Shown here one piece after another: positions 1-8,351 of a stretch of 64,000 nt of DNA (positions are counted from its first letter, which is position 1; every line of letters starts with the position of its first letter). Where the stretch lies: contig JAJTWY010000016.1 in NCBI GenBank assembly GCA_021463165.1, positions 1-64,000 of the forward strand, in the 5' to 3' direction. Under the pieces are notes generated by a model, which saw only the letters and a program-made list of their open reading frames with translations, did not search any database and had not been told where the DNA came from. A program made the translations under genes and the position numbers. The DNA is from Pyrinomonadaceae bacterium. GTDB lineage: Bacteria > Acidobacteriota > Blastocatellia > Pyrinomonadales > Pyrinomonadaceae.

Positions 1-120
1 CTTCGAGTCCTTCTCGCCGGCGAGTTTCGAATCGCGTTCACCAGCAAGCTTCGAGTCCCTTTCACCGGCGAGTTTCGAGTCCTTCTCGCCCGCAAGTTTC
101 GAATCGCGTTCACCAGCGAG
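1..120 (-). repeat. 24-bp coding tandem repeat, five units, continuing past the left edge
   Basis: Five consecutive 24-bp units fill positions 1-120, each reading as an eight-residue peptide of the form KLAGERDS or KLAGEKDS on the minus strand. Unit 1 resembles unit 4 (three differences) and unit 2 resembles unit 5 (one difference), so there is a 72-bp higher-order period of three units. The array lies inside the C-terminal part of the C11 peptidase and its true length cannot be seen. Confidence 0.93.
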
Positions 121-1575
121 TTTTGTGTCGAAGCCTATAGCCACTGATCGAGATGAATGGTCATCGAACCTGACTCCTGAGTAGTAACGATACTTTTCGC
201 CAACGGCTACGTTTTCAACGGGTGCTTCAAAGCGGCGGATCGCGACTTCGTTTAGGTATTTTTCAAGAAAGCCGGTCCAGGTAGTCTGTTTTGCCCGTCC
301 CGTATCCTTGATAAAAAAGAGCCCCTCGTAGTTTTTCTTTGAGACTTCGTAGCCTTCGCGCGACCACGGAAAGAAAACAGATACACCGTTCGAGTACTGA
401 TAAGCAGCTCCACTGAAACCGCTTAGGATGACCGCTTGCCTTAGTGCTGACAATACTAGACGACAGGTAGAACGGAGGTACTCCAGGATCTCGAGGTCGT
501 CCCCACCACCGAGCTCCTCGATCACAAGTCCGCATTCGCGATCAAGCAATTCGCAAAGATCACCCAGGTCAACATTCTGGTCGTACATGTATGACTGGCA
601 CTTCCAATGAACCTGCAGGAGAACGCGCTCCATCTGGCGATAAATGCGACTGGACGGAACAGCAAAACACTGAAGGAGCGCGACCGCTAGTTCGTCGAAG
701 GCATCGGCCAGCTCCGGCAAACGGCAGAGATCCCAGGCAGCCATATCGACAGATACTCCGCCAACGGTGAATGCGTCCTGCGATTTGATAAACTCGCGAA
801 CAAACCGTTCGGCGAACCTCGACCCGTTATAGACATCATCATCGCAGGCCAGGCTTCCAAGGATCTTGGCGTAGGTCCATCCTGCACTTGGAACGCTGCC
901 TTCAGAGGCGATCATCGTTTTTGCGACCTTGCTGAACTCATAACCGACCTCGAGCATTCCCATCACGCATGCGTCGAAACCGAGTAGGTCGAGCGGTTGG
1001 CCAAGCAAAACTGTTGTATCGCGCTCGCGGATATCAGCGGGAACGTCATCCGCTTCGACAATTCGTCCGAGTTCGTCTTTATCCCGAACCAGCCGTCGGA
1101 GGGTGATGTAGAGGTTGGCCATCTTCATTGTTTTCCCGGATGTTTCGTCGCGAAACAGCCCGATGTCCTGAAAACCGAGCGAATGACCTGAGAATATGAA
1201 GGCGTATTTCTTCGCTCGCCGGCCGTAGGTGATCTCGCCACCGGGGTTATCGACCTCGACCTTGTTAACGCACCAATCGACGAAATTAAGTACCGAGCGA
1301 AAATCGGCGGCGTTCTCGTTCTGTTTCAAGGGCACGTCGTGCAGCTTGTCGGGAACCTTGTACGAACGGACGTACTTTGGCCTATCTGGGTCTGAAAAGT
1401 CGCAATACAGAGTAGGGATCGAGGGAGAGTTCCCATCGTAATAAACGAAGAGATTCGGGCTGTTCTCACCTTTGCCGGCAACGCCCTTGATCTGTTCCAT
1501 GGCATATGCCATATCGACGGCGAGATTGTTGTCGCCAGCCATATAAACCATTATCGTCCACTCTTTTTGACTCAT
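1..1575 (-). CDS. Clostripain-family (C11) cysteine peptidase with octapeptide-repeat tail, 3' end outside window
   Basis: This reading frame is open for 525 codons from ATG 1575 to the window edge, which is why the ORF track, requiring a stop, shows only shadows. It begins MSQKEWTIMVYMAGDNNL, the typical opening of C11 peptidases. A His in FSGHSLGF (about residue 130) and a Cys in LLGFDACVMGM (about residue 200) fit the His/Cys dyad of this caspase-like fold. The family cleaves after basic residues and is often autoactivated. No signal peptide is visible, so a cytoplasmic role is likely unless another export route exists. The C-terminal part turns into the LAGERDSK repeat, highly charged and probably helical. 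A strong Shine-Dalgarno (AAGGAG) lies about nine bases before the ATG. It sits 88 bp downstream of, and in line with, the ECF sigma gene. The family call is firm; the role is unknown. Confidence 0.85.
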   Translation of the reverse strand, partial: MSQKEWTIMVYMAGDNNLAVDMAYAMEQIKGVAGKGENSPNLFVYYDGNSPSIPTLYCDFSDPDRPKYVRSYKVPDKLHDVPLKQNENAADFRSVLNFVDWCVNKVEVDNPGGEITYGRRAKKYAFIFSGHSLGFQDIGLFRDETSGKTMKMANLYITLRRLVRDKDELGRIVEADDVPADIRERDTTVLLGQPLDLLGFDACVMGMLEVGYEFSKVAKTMIASEGSVPSAGWTYAKILGSLACDDDVYNGSRFAERFVREFIKSQDAFTVGGVSVDMAAWDLCRLPELADAFDELAVALLQCFAVPSSRIYRQMERVLLQVHWKCQSYMYDQNVDLGDLCELLDRECGLVIEELGGGDDLEILEYLRSTCRLVLSALRQAVILSGFSGAAYQYSNGVSVFFPWSREGYEVSKKNYEGLFFIKDTGRAKQTTWTGFLEKYLNEVAIRRFEAPVENVAVGEKYRYYSGVRFDDHSSRSVAIGFDTKLAGERDSKLAGEKDSKLAGERDSKLAGERDSKLAGEKDSK

Positions 1576-1663
1576 TTTCTTGTCTCCTTAGGAGAAAACT
1601 AAAGGTCCGACTTCATTTAAATAAGCGACAGAATGTCTCGATCGGGGTAATCGACGTCTATCA

Positions 1664-2236
1664 CTATTCGAGGCGTTGACGCAGCCACGCCCTTGCGATC
1701 TGCCAATCCCGTTTGACCGTCTCCCGGGATATACCTAGGATCTCCGCTGTTTCATCAAGAGTCATTCCGCCGAAGTACTTTAACTCAACGATCTGCGCCT
1801 GACGAGGATCAAATTCGCTGAGCTCGGCCAGAGCGCTGTCGAGGGCGACGAGGTCGATGCTCGTCGGGGCGATGTGGACATTGTGGGCCTCAGCCAGCGG
1901 AAGGGTCGCGTGCTCACCGCCGCGTTTTTCGCGACGACGCGTTCGGGCGTGATCTACCAGGATCCTCCGCATAGATTGTGCCGCGATGGCAAAGAAATGA
2001 TTGCGGTCGGCCCACTCGATGTCCTGCTTGCCAACCAATTTGATAAATGCCTCGTGGGCGAGCCCAGTTGTTTGGAGCGTGTGTCCGGGGCGTTCGCCAC
2101 GGAGATAGGCCGATGCCCGCCGGCGCAGGTCGGCGTAGATGTAGCCGGTCAAACTGTCCAGCGCGGCGGCATCGCCCAAGCGCCAGTCGCGCAACAGATC
2201 TGTGATCGGCGGCGGATCGAGGTGGTCGTCTGACAT
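1664..2236 (-). CDS. ECF-type RNA polymerase sigma factor (TIGR02999-like)
   Basis: This 190-residue sigma-70 family protein directs RNA polymerase to an unknown regulon. I chose ATG 2236 (MSDDHLDPPPITDLL) because the longer ORF to 2527 runs antisense into the kinase gene and its extra residues look non-coding. Region 2 contains LTGYIYADLRRRASAYLRGERPGHTLQ, a pattern typical of the TIGR02999 group common in Acidobacteria and Planctomycetes. Region 4 shows a helix-turn-helix in MTLDETAEILGISRETVKRDW. No anti-sigma factor is adjacent. The gene is divergent from the Ser/Thr kinase, sharing a 133-bp intergenic region, and precedes the C11 peptidase in the same direction. Regulation through the neighbouring kinase is possible but unproven. 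Confidence 0.88.
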   Translation of the reverse strand: MSDDHLDPPPITDLLRDWRLGDAAALDSLTGYIYADLRRRASAYLRGERPGHTLQTTGLAHEAFIKLVGKQDIEWADRNHFFAIAAQSMRRILVDHARTRRREKRGGEHATLPLAEAHNVHIAPTSIDLVALDSALAELSEFDPRQAQIVELKYFGGMTLDETAEILGISRETVKRDWQIARAWLRQRLE

Positions 2237-2369
2237 CCATCGAATATCATATGCTGTTTTTCCCAATGGCAAAGGCGAAAACGAGCCTGTCGGCATGAAT
2301 TTGTCGCTTATGCTATTGATCGGGTAATTGTGATCGGAAAGGAATTCGGCTACGCTCGATCTGTTTCTC

Positions 2370-5150
2370 ATGACACCTGAACGCTGGGACAAGATAAAGA
2401 ACCTGTTTTCCTCGGCCCAGGAATGCTCTGGAGCTGAGCGAAGCGAATTTCTGCTCAGGGCCTGCGGTGGCGACCTGGAACTCAAAGATGAGGTCGAAAA
2501 GCTGCTCAATTCCGCCCGGGATGACAAGTTTCTCGGTCAATCGGCGGTTGCCGAGATCGTCAGCATGTTCGAAGGCGGGACAACGGCTGCCCTCGGCACT
2601 CGAGCGTCCGGCGATACTCCGTCGCGGTACGACGAGGGTGACCTGATAAACGATCGTTACGAGATCATCCGGCTGCTGGGGCGCGGCGGGATGGGCGAGG
2701 TCTATCTAGCCAACGACAAGCGCATCAACCGCAATGTCGCGCTCAAGGTGCTGCATCCTGACCTAGTTTCGAATAAAGAGAGTCTTGGTCGATTCGAAAG
2801 AGAGGCGCAGGCCGTTTCGGCTCTCAACCACCCCAACATTATTACGATCTATGAGTTCGACAAGACGGACGACGGGTCGTCATATATTGTTTCCGAGTAT
2901 GTCGATGGAACGAGCCTGAACCGGATCATAGGTTCCGGGTTAGAGCCGGACAAGGCCCTCGATATCGCCATACAGGCGGCATCGGCCCTTTCTGCCGCAC
3001 ATGAAGCGGGCATCATCCACCGTGATGTAAAACCGGAAAATATAGTGGTTCGGCCTGACGGCTATATTAAGGTCTTGGATTTCGGCCTCGCAAAGCTTGC
3101 TGATAAGCGGGACGGCTCGGCAGGGTCCGGAATGTCGGGATCCGAGGATCCGACGGTCGCGCTGCACAAAACGCGCCCCGGCGCGGTGATGGGTACGGCG
3201 GCATACATGTCGCCGGAACAGGCTCGCGGGCTGAGCGTTGATGCACGGACCGATATTTGGAGCGTCGGGGTCGTTCTCTACGAAATGCTTACCGGCCGTC
3301 GTCCGTTCGTCGGCGATACATCCGCCGATATTATCGTCGGGGTGCTCCTGCGCGAACCGTCGCCGATCGCATCCTACCGGAGCGATGTCTCGCCCGAGCT
3401 TGAGTGGGTCGTGTCGAAGGCCCTTTCCAAAAATGTTGAGGCTCGCTATCAAACATCCAAAGAGCTGAAAGCCGATCTTGAAAAGATCAAACGTCGAGTC
3501 GAGTTTGAATCGACCTCACAACAGAGCGGAGCGTCCATATCAGATGTCGACCTGAAAGTAGCGGCCGTTCCCACTGCGGGAGGTGAGGCCCGACCAACTG
3601 ACGGAGGTGTCGACGAGGTCGGCGCACAGCGACCACGCGGCTTTCACAGCGTCGTCGCCGAGGCCCGATCGCATCGAGTGCGTTCTGCCTTGGCGGCGGT
3701 CACCGTAATTGCCGTCCTCGCCTCGGCCACCTATTTTGGCGCTCGTTGGTTCGGAGGGCACCGGCCTGTCGATTCGATAGCCGTCTTGCCATTTGACAAT
3801 CCGACAGCCGATCCGTCCCTCGATCCTATTGCTGGCGGCCTGACCGAAGCCCTGATCGATCGATTGGCGGAACTCCCGCAGCTAAAGGTCATTTCGCGGC
3901 GGTCAAGTTCCCGTTTTGTTGGATCGGACCTCGATCCGCGAGAAGCGGCATTGAGACTCGGCGTTCGGGCAGTCGTTACGGGGAGCGTTTCAAAGGTTGG
4001 CAACCAGATCAGCGTACGTATCGATGTGATCGACGCAAACGACGATCGCCAGCTCGGCGGCGGTCAGTATCAACGGTCGGCCGACGATCTCGTCCGGCTG
4101 TCCGATGAGGTCGCCCGCGCGGCGGTCGCCAAGCTTGAACTAAACCTTTCGCCGGATCAATCGCGCCGTCTGGCCAAACGGAGTACGGAGAACTCCGAAT
4201 CGTTCCAGTACTATCTGAACGGCCTAAAGGCAATAAACGGCGACGGCAACGGCCGCGATCAGGCCCGAGCATTCTTCGAAAAGGCTGTCGAACTCGATCC
4301 GGATTTCGCCCTCGCCTATGCTGAGATCGCCTGGCTATATTGGCAGGATGCGAACGCAAGCAGTGATCCCGGAAAGGTGATGCCGAAGGCTCGTGCGGCG
4401 GCTGAGAAGGCTCTTGCGATAGATCCCGAACTCGCGAAAGCTCATGTCGCGAAGGCAGTGATCCACGAATATGAGTTCGATTGGGTCAATGCGGAACGGG
4501 AGTATCGGCGGGCGATCGAGTTAAGTCCAAGTCTCGACTTTGCCCGCAATAACTATGCATTTTATCTTTCGGTGCTCGACCGTCAGGACGAGGCTCTGGC
4601 CCAACTCGAAGAGCAACGCAAGCGCGATCCGTTGAATCAACGGCAGAGTTTATTGCAGAAGGCCATTGTGCTTGTGCAGGGACGACGATTTGATGAGGCG
4701 CTGCAGGCATATCAAGCCGCACAAGCGGTTGATCCGTCAAAACCGATCCCGGACTTTGCTCTCGGTTATGCGTATGCCGGGAAAGGAATGAAGGCCGAGG
4801 CCATCTCATACTACAAAAAGGCGGTCGACGATCTTGGTGGGCCTGATAAATACAGCCAGCCGCTTGTCTACCTCGCTGCGATCTACGCCAGTCAACCCGA
4901 TCGCCGGGCCGAAGCTAAGGCTCTCCTCGCAAAGATCGAGGCGATGAATACCTACGTTTCGCCGGCGCTCCTCGCTATCATTTACACCGAACTTGACGAC
5001 AAGGACAAGGCCATAGAACTGCTGGAACGCAGCTACATCAACCGCGACCTCCTGCTCCGCTACATAAGGACGGGATATGAATACGACAAGCTGCGAAATG
5101 ATGCCAGATTTGCCGACCTTGAGCGTCGGTCGGGTCTCACGGCACAATAG
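2370..5150 (+). CDS. Membrane Ser/Thr protein kinase with TolB-like and TPR domains
   Basis: The 926-residue protein has an N-terminal helical segment starting MTPERWDKIK, then a Hanks-type kinase domain at about residues 96-370. Visible kinase motifs are GRGGMGEV (glycine loop), VALKVL (lysine), HRDVKPEN (catalytic loop) and DFGLAKL. One transmembrane helix lies near residues 437-460. After it come a TolB/FlgO-like domain beginning SIAVLPFDNP and TPR repeats to the C-terminus. It is expected to phosphorylate cytoplasmic proteins in response to signals sensed by the extracytoplasmic TPR part. It is divergent from an ECF sigma gene. The downstream zinc-ribbon gene shares the TolB-like/TPR part, suggesting domain shuffling among local paralogues. 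The substrate is unknown. Confidence 0.92.
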   Translation: MTPERWDKIKNLFSSAQECSGAERSEFLLRACGGDLELKDEVEKLLNSARDDKFLGQSAVAEIVSMFEGGTTAALGTRASGDTPSRYDEGDLINDRYEIIRLLGRGGMGEVYLANDKRINRNVALKVLHPDLVSNKESLGRFEREAQAVSALNHPNIITIYEFDKTDDGSSYIVSEYVDGTSLNRIIGSGLEPDKALDIAIQAASALSAAHEAGIIHRDVKPENIVVRPDGYIKVLDFGLAKLADKRDGSAGSGMSGSEDPTVALHKTRPGAVMGTAAYMSPEQARGLSVDARTDIWSVGVVLYEMLTGRRPFVGDTSADIIVGVLLREPSPIASYRSDVSPELEWVVSKALSKNVEARYQTSKELKADLEKIKRRVEFESTSQQSGASISDVDLKVAAVPTAGGEARPTDGGVDEVGAQRPRGFHSVVAEARSHRVRSALAAVTVIAVLASATYFGARWFGGHRPVDSIAVLPFDNPTADPSLDPIAGGLTEALIDRLAELPQLKVISRRSSSRFVGSDLDPREAALRLGVRAVVTGSVSKVGNQISVRIDVIDANDDRQLGGGQYQRSADDLVRLSDEVARAAVAKLELNLSPDQSRRLAKRSTENSESFQYYLNGLKAINGDGNGRDQARAFFEKAVELDPDFALAYAEIAWLYWQDANASSDPGKVMPKARAAAEKALAIDPELAKAHVAKAVIHEYEFDWVNAEREYRRAIELSPSLDFARNNYAFYLSVLDRQDEALAQLEEQRKRDPLNQRQSLLQKAIVLVQGRRFDEALQAYQAAQAVDPSKPIPDFALGYAYAGKGMKAEAISYYKKAVDDLGGPDKYSQPLVYLAAIYASQPDRRAEAKALLAKIEAMNTYVSPALLAIIYTELDDKDKAIELLERSYINRDLLLRYIRTGYEYDKLRNDARFADLERRSGLTAQ

Positions 5151-5160
5151 CTTGCACACT

Positions 5161-5964
5161 ATGATCTTTACCGATATTGAACTTTCAAGAAGGTTGGAGC
5201 GAACCGAGGCTCGCTCGAACGTCGATTTTGTTGAAGCGAGGCGACGCCTGTTCCCGGATAGCGGAGCGTGTTGGAAAGAGGTCGGCGGGGCTTATGCAAT
5301 GTTCGACGGCGTCGGTTCCCCATTGACTCAGACTTTCGGTTTGGGCGTTTTCGAGGATGCCAGCCCGGAACATCTCGACGAGCTGGAGAGTTTCTTCACA
5401 GAACGCGGGGCCGAAGTGTTTCATGAGGTTAGCCCGTTGGCTGACCAAGCGATACTGAGGCTGCTTGGCGATCGCGGATACCGGCCGGTCGAGCTTACCA
5501 CCGTAATGTATCGCGAACTCATTGATGCGGGGCTTACGGTCTCCGGCATTGTCGCGCGACCTATCGAGAGTGACGAAGCCGATCTATGGGCCGAGACAGC
5601 CGCCGCAGGCTGGGCGACGATCGATCCGGGGCTTGCGGATTTTATGCTTGATTTCGGGAAGATCGCTGCCCGAACAGAGCATTCGAAGCCATTCATCGCC
5701 GAGTTCGACGGTCAAAACATCGCTGCCGGCGGGCTTATTATCTTCGACGATATTTGCATCCTTGCCGGTGCGTCGACAAAGCCCGAATTCCGTAACCGCG
5801 GTGCGCAGAACGCATTGCTCGCAGCCCGACTCGATTTTGCTAGGGAACATGGTTGCCGCCTCGCGATGATGTGCGCGGCCCCTAGCAGCCAATCGCAGAA
5901 AAATGCGCAAAAGAATGGCTTTCAGATCGCTTATACACGGATAAAGTGGCAGCTTTTGGGGTAG
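5161..5964 (+). CDS. GNAT-family N-acetyltransferase
   Basis: A 267-residue protein starting at ATG 5161 (MIFTDIELSRR); the ORF-track start at 5077 lies inside the kinase gene. The C-terminal half carries the acetyl-CoA pyrophosphate-binding motif in STKPEFRNRGAQNALL, followed by a helix (LDFAREHGC), as in GNAT enzymes. The N-terminal half is a second, more degenerate GNAT-like unit (VGGAYAMFDGVGSPLTQ). It follows the kinase by 10 bp and precedes the zinc-ribbon/TPR gene by 32 bp, so the three may be co-transcribed. The acyl acceptor is unknown. Confidence 0.82.
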   Translation: MIFTDIELSRRLERTEARSNVDFVEARRRLFPDSGACWKEVGGAYAMFDGVGSPLTQTFGLGVFEDASPEHLDELESFFTERGAEVFHEVSPLADQAILRLLGDRGYRPVELTTVMYRELIDAGLTVSGIVARPIESDEADLWAETAAAGWATIDPGLADFMLDFGKIAARTEHSKPFIAEFDGQNIAAGGLIIFDDICILAGASTKPEFRNRGAQNALLAARLDFAREHGCRLAMMCAAPSSQSQKNAQKNGFQIAYTRIKWQLLG

Positions 5965-5996
5965 TATGTTCTCGTTACCTGTCAAGCCTGAAAACG

Positions 5997-7589
5997 ATGA
6001 AGCGCTGCCCAAAATGCTCACGGAAATATTTTGACGAGACGCAGAACTTCTGTCTCGACGACGGTGCGTGGTTGGTGGACGATGCTGTCGGCCCAGACCA
6101 AGCGACCGTTATTCTTCCGGGTCCCGAATCACCGACACGGCTATTCGTGGCTGCTCCGGACGCAATGACGGTATCGATGTCCGGCTATCAGCCGAACTCG
6201 ATCGCCGTTCTGCCCTTCGCTCACCTGTCGAGCGACCCTGACGACGAGTATTTCTGTGATGGCCTCGCGGAAGAACTGATCAACGCGCTTTCGCGAGTTG
6301 AAGATCTAAAAGTGGTCGCACGTTCGTCCGCCTTCTCGTTCAGGGGAAAGAACGTAGATGTTGCCACAGTAGGTGCTGCGCTCGGGGTCAGCAACGTCGT
6401 CGAGGGCTCGGTACGTAAGTTTGGCGAGCGGATGAGGATCAGCGTGTCGCTCACGAACACGTCGGACGGCTTTAACATTTGGTCCGACAAATACGATACC
6501 GAAATGCGCGACATCTTCGACGTGCAGGACGAGATAACGCGTTCGGTCGTCACCTCGTTAAAGGAAAAGCTGCTCGGCCGGCCGACGAACGAAGACGACC
6601 GAATGACAGCGCTGATCGAGGAGCTGAAGCATCACGCGCACGACGTGACGGCCTACCAATTCTATCTCCGCGGACGATTCCTGTTCAATAAATTCAATGA
6701 ACAGGACCTCTACCGCGCCTTGGCATCGTTTCAGGAGGCCCTCGAGATCGCACCGGATTTTGCTGAGGCGTATTCGGGCATCGCCGACGTCTATATGTGG
6801 CTGACCGAACTCGGCCCGATCGCGCCGCGGGAAGGGATGCCGAAGGCAAAGGAAGCCGCGTTGAAAGCGATAGAACTAAACCCCGGCCTCTCCGAGGCTC
6901 ATACATCGCTCGCGATCGTTCTGCAGGAGTTCGAATACGATTTCGAGCGGGCCGAGACCGAATATAAACGAGCGATCGAACTAAATCCGAACAACGCCCT
7001 TGCCCATCAGATGTATGGAGCCTTGCTCGCACAGCTTGACCGATTTGAAGAAGCAGAACGGCGTTTCAAGCGATCACTCGCACTTGACCCGCTTTCGCCG
7101 ATGGGAAGCTGGATCTATCCGTTTGGGTTATTCCTCGCCCGGCGTTATGACGAATCGATCGAACGTGCGAACAAGATCCTCGAGCTCGATGGCAATTTTG
7201 CCGCAGCGTACCTGATCCTTTCATTCAACTACCAGATGAAGGGCGACACGGAGGCGTCGCAGGAGAATTATTGCCGTTTTCTTGAGATATTTGGTTTGAC
7301 CGAGGTCGCGGCAGCTGCGAGGGAAGGTTTTTCGCGAGGCGGCTGGGACGGGTTCTTACATGCAATGACCACGCAGGAGGTTCGTCAGTGCGTGACCGCC
7401 TATATCTCGGCTGTGTATTTCACCGCCCTAGGCGAAACGGATTCCGCTCTTGACAGTCTCGAACAGTCGTACGAACTCCGCGAAGGCCACATTGTGATGC
7501 TCAACGTCGATCCGCGTTTTGATGGGATTCGAGAGCATCCGCGATTTCAGAGGCTCCTGGAGAAAGTTGGTTTTCCGGATCAAAAATGA
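5997..7589 (+). CDS. Zinc-ribbon, TolB-like, TPR repeat protein
   Basis: I place the start at ATG 5997 (MKRCPKCSRKYFD) because this N-terminal zinc ribbon with CPKC and a later Cys (NFCLDDG) is a familiar opening; the ORF-track start adds 17 unlikely residues. The product has 530 residues. A TolB/FlgO-like domain follows, starting NSIAVLPFAHLSSDPDDEYF, then TPRs such as ALASFQEALEIAPDFAEAY to the C-terminus. No transmembrane helix or kinase domain is evident, so it resembles the sensory half of the upstream kinase placed on a zinc ribbon. TPRs imply protein-protein binding; partners are unknown. A truncated copy of its N-terminus lies immediately downstream. Confidence 0.85.
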   Translation: MKRCPKCSRKYFDETQNFCLDDGAWLVDDAVGPDQATVILPGPESPTRLFVAAPDAMTVSMSGYQPNSIAVLPFAHLSSDPDDEYFCDGLAEELINALSRVEDLKVVARSSAFSFRGKNVDVATVGAALGVSNVVEGSVRKFGERMRISVSLTNTSDGFNIWSDKYDTEMRDIFDVQDEITRSVVTSLKEKLLGRPTNEDDRMTALIEELKHHAHDVTAYQFYLRGRFLFNKFNEQDLYRALASFQEALEIAPDFAEAYSGIADVYMWLTELGPIAPREGMPKAKEAALKAIELNPGLSEAHTSLAIVLQEFEYDFERAETEYKRAIELNPNNALAHQMYGALLAQLDRFEEAERRFKRSLALDPLSPMGSWIYPFGLFLARRYDESIERANKILELDGNFAAAYLILSFNYQMKGDTEASQENYCRFLEIFGLTEVAAAAREGFSRGGWDGFLHAMTTQEVRQCVTAYISAVYFTALGETDSALDSLEQSYELREGHIVMLNVDPRFDGIREHPRFQRLLEKVGFPDQK

Positions 7590-7592
7590 ACG

Positions 7593-7694
7593 ATGAAACG
7601 ATGTCCAGAATGTAGGCGAGACTATTACGACGACACGCTCCTGTATTGTCTCGACGACGGAAACAGACAGCTAATAGGACCCGCGACCAGGTAA
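7593..7694 (+). pseudogene. 33-codon relic of a second zinc-ribbon protein
   Basis: An open frame of 33 codons starts four bases after the previous stop and reads MKRCPECRRDYYDDTLLYCLDDG before an in-frame TAA. It matches the first residues of the upstream gene (MKRCPKCSRKYFDETQNFCLDDG), keeping all three cysteines. It is too short for the ORF track. It is best read as the 5' remnant of a tandem duplicate whose TolB-like/TPR part is lost. It could still be translated as a mini zinc ribbon. Confidence 0.7.
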
Positions 7695-7759
7695 GAGCCG
7701 TCTGCTGCAGCGGCAAATTTTTGTTGTTGGGTGTAACGACCGCAAACAGCAGATGATCG

Positions 7760-8251
7760 ATGAAGGAGACGCTTGATCGGATCTTATTTTTCATTGCGGT
7801 CGCGGTTACTGTGATCGTAGGCTTGGCCTTGGCAGGATACAGCGCCCGGAACATTTATTGGTCTTTTGTAAACCCATCATGGCCGACTGTCCAGGGTCAG
7901 GTCGTTTCGTCGGAAATTCGAATGATCTCAGGATCTAAGGGCAGTTGGAAATGGCCGCGTCCCGAGGTTAAATATCGTTTTAGTGTTGATGGTATTGAAT
8001 ACTGGGGTGATCGTATCACGTTCGGTTACGAACGTGATACGCAAGAGTATGCGGATGCGATGACGCTGAAATACCCACTTGCCGCACCTGTAGCTGTTCA
8101 TTATCATCCTCGAGATCCCTATCTTAATTGTCTCGAAACAGGGGGCCGAATTAGGGGACATCTTTTTGTCATACTTTGTGGATTAGTCTTATGCGTCATT
8201 GCCGCATTACCGATGATCTTTAAACTTCCTTCCCGATATGGCGGTTCTTGA
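7760..8251 (+). CDS. DUF3592 membrane protein
   Basis: The 163-residue protein has a transmembrane helix near residues 8-30 and another near 132-155. Between them lies an extracytoplasmic beta-rich region (WPTVQGQVVSSEI ... AVHYHPRDPYLNCLE). This layout and the V-x-Y-x-P-x-x-P-like segment are typical of DUF3592, whose function is unknown. It stands alone between the zinc-ribbon relic and the NCS1 transporter. Confidence 0.75.
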   Translation: MKETLDRILFFIAVAVTVIVGLALAGYSARNIYWSFVNPSWPTVQGQVVSSEIRMISGSKGSWKWPRPEVKYRFSVDGIEYWGDRITFGYERDTQEYADAMTLKYPLAAPVAVHYHPRDPYLNCLETGGRIRGHLFVILCGLVLCVIAALPMIFKLPSRYGGS

Positions 8252-8351
8252 TCCGGCATTTGGGATCGAACCGCATTGACAACGTATCGCATTTCCTACT
8301 ATCGTTCGCTCTGGAATAAATTGGATCGGTTCAATCTTGTGAGAATTCATT

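Noticed and set aside
1874-2233. ORF of 119 codons opposite the ECF sigma factor
   Set aside because: Shadow of the sigma gene on the other strand without recognisable domain.
2237-2527. N-terminal extension of the ECF sigma ORF
   Set aside because: It runs antisense through the start of the kinase gene and does not resemble sigma region 1; start at 2236 fits the family.
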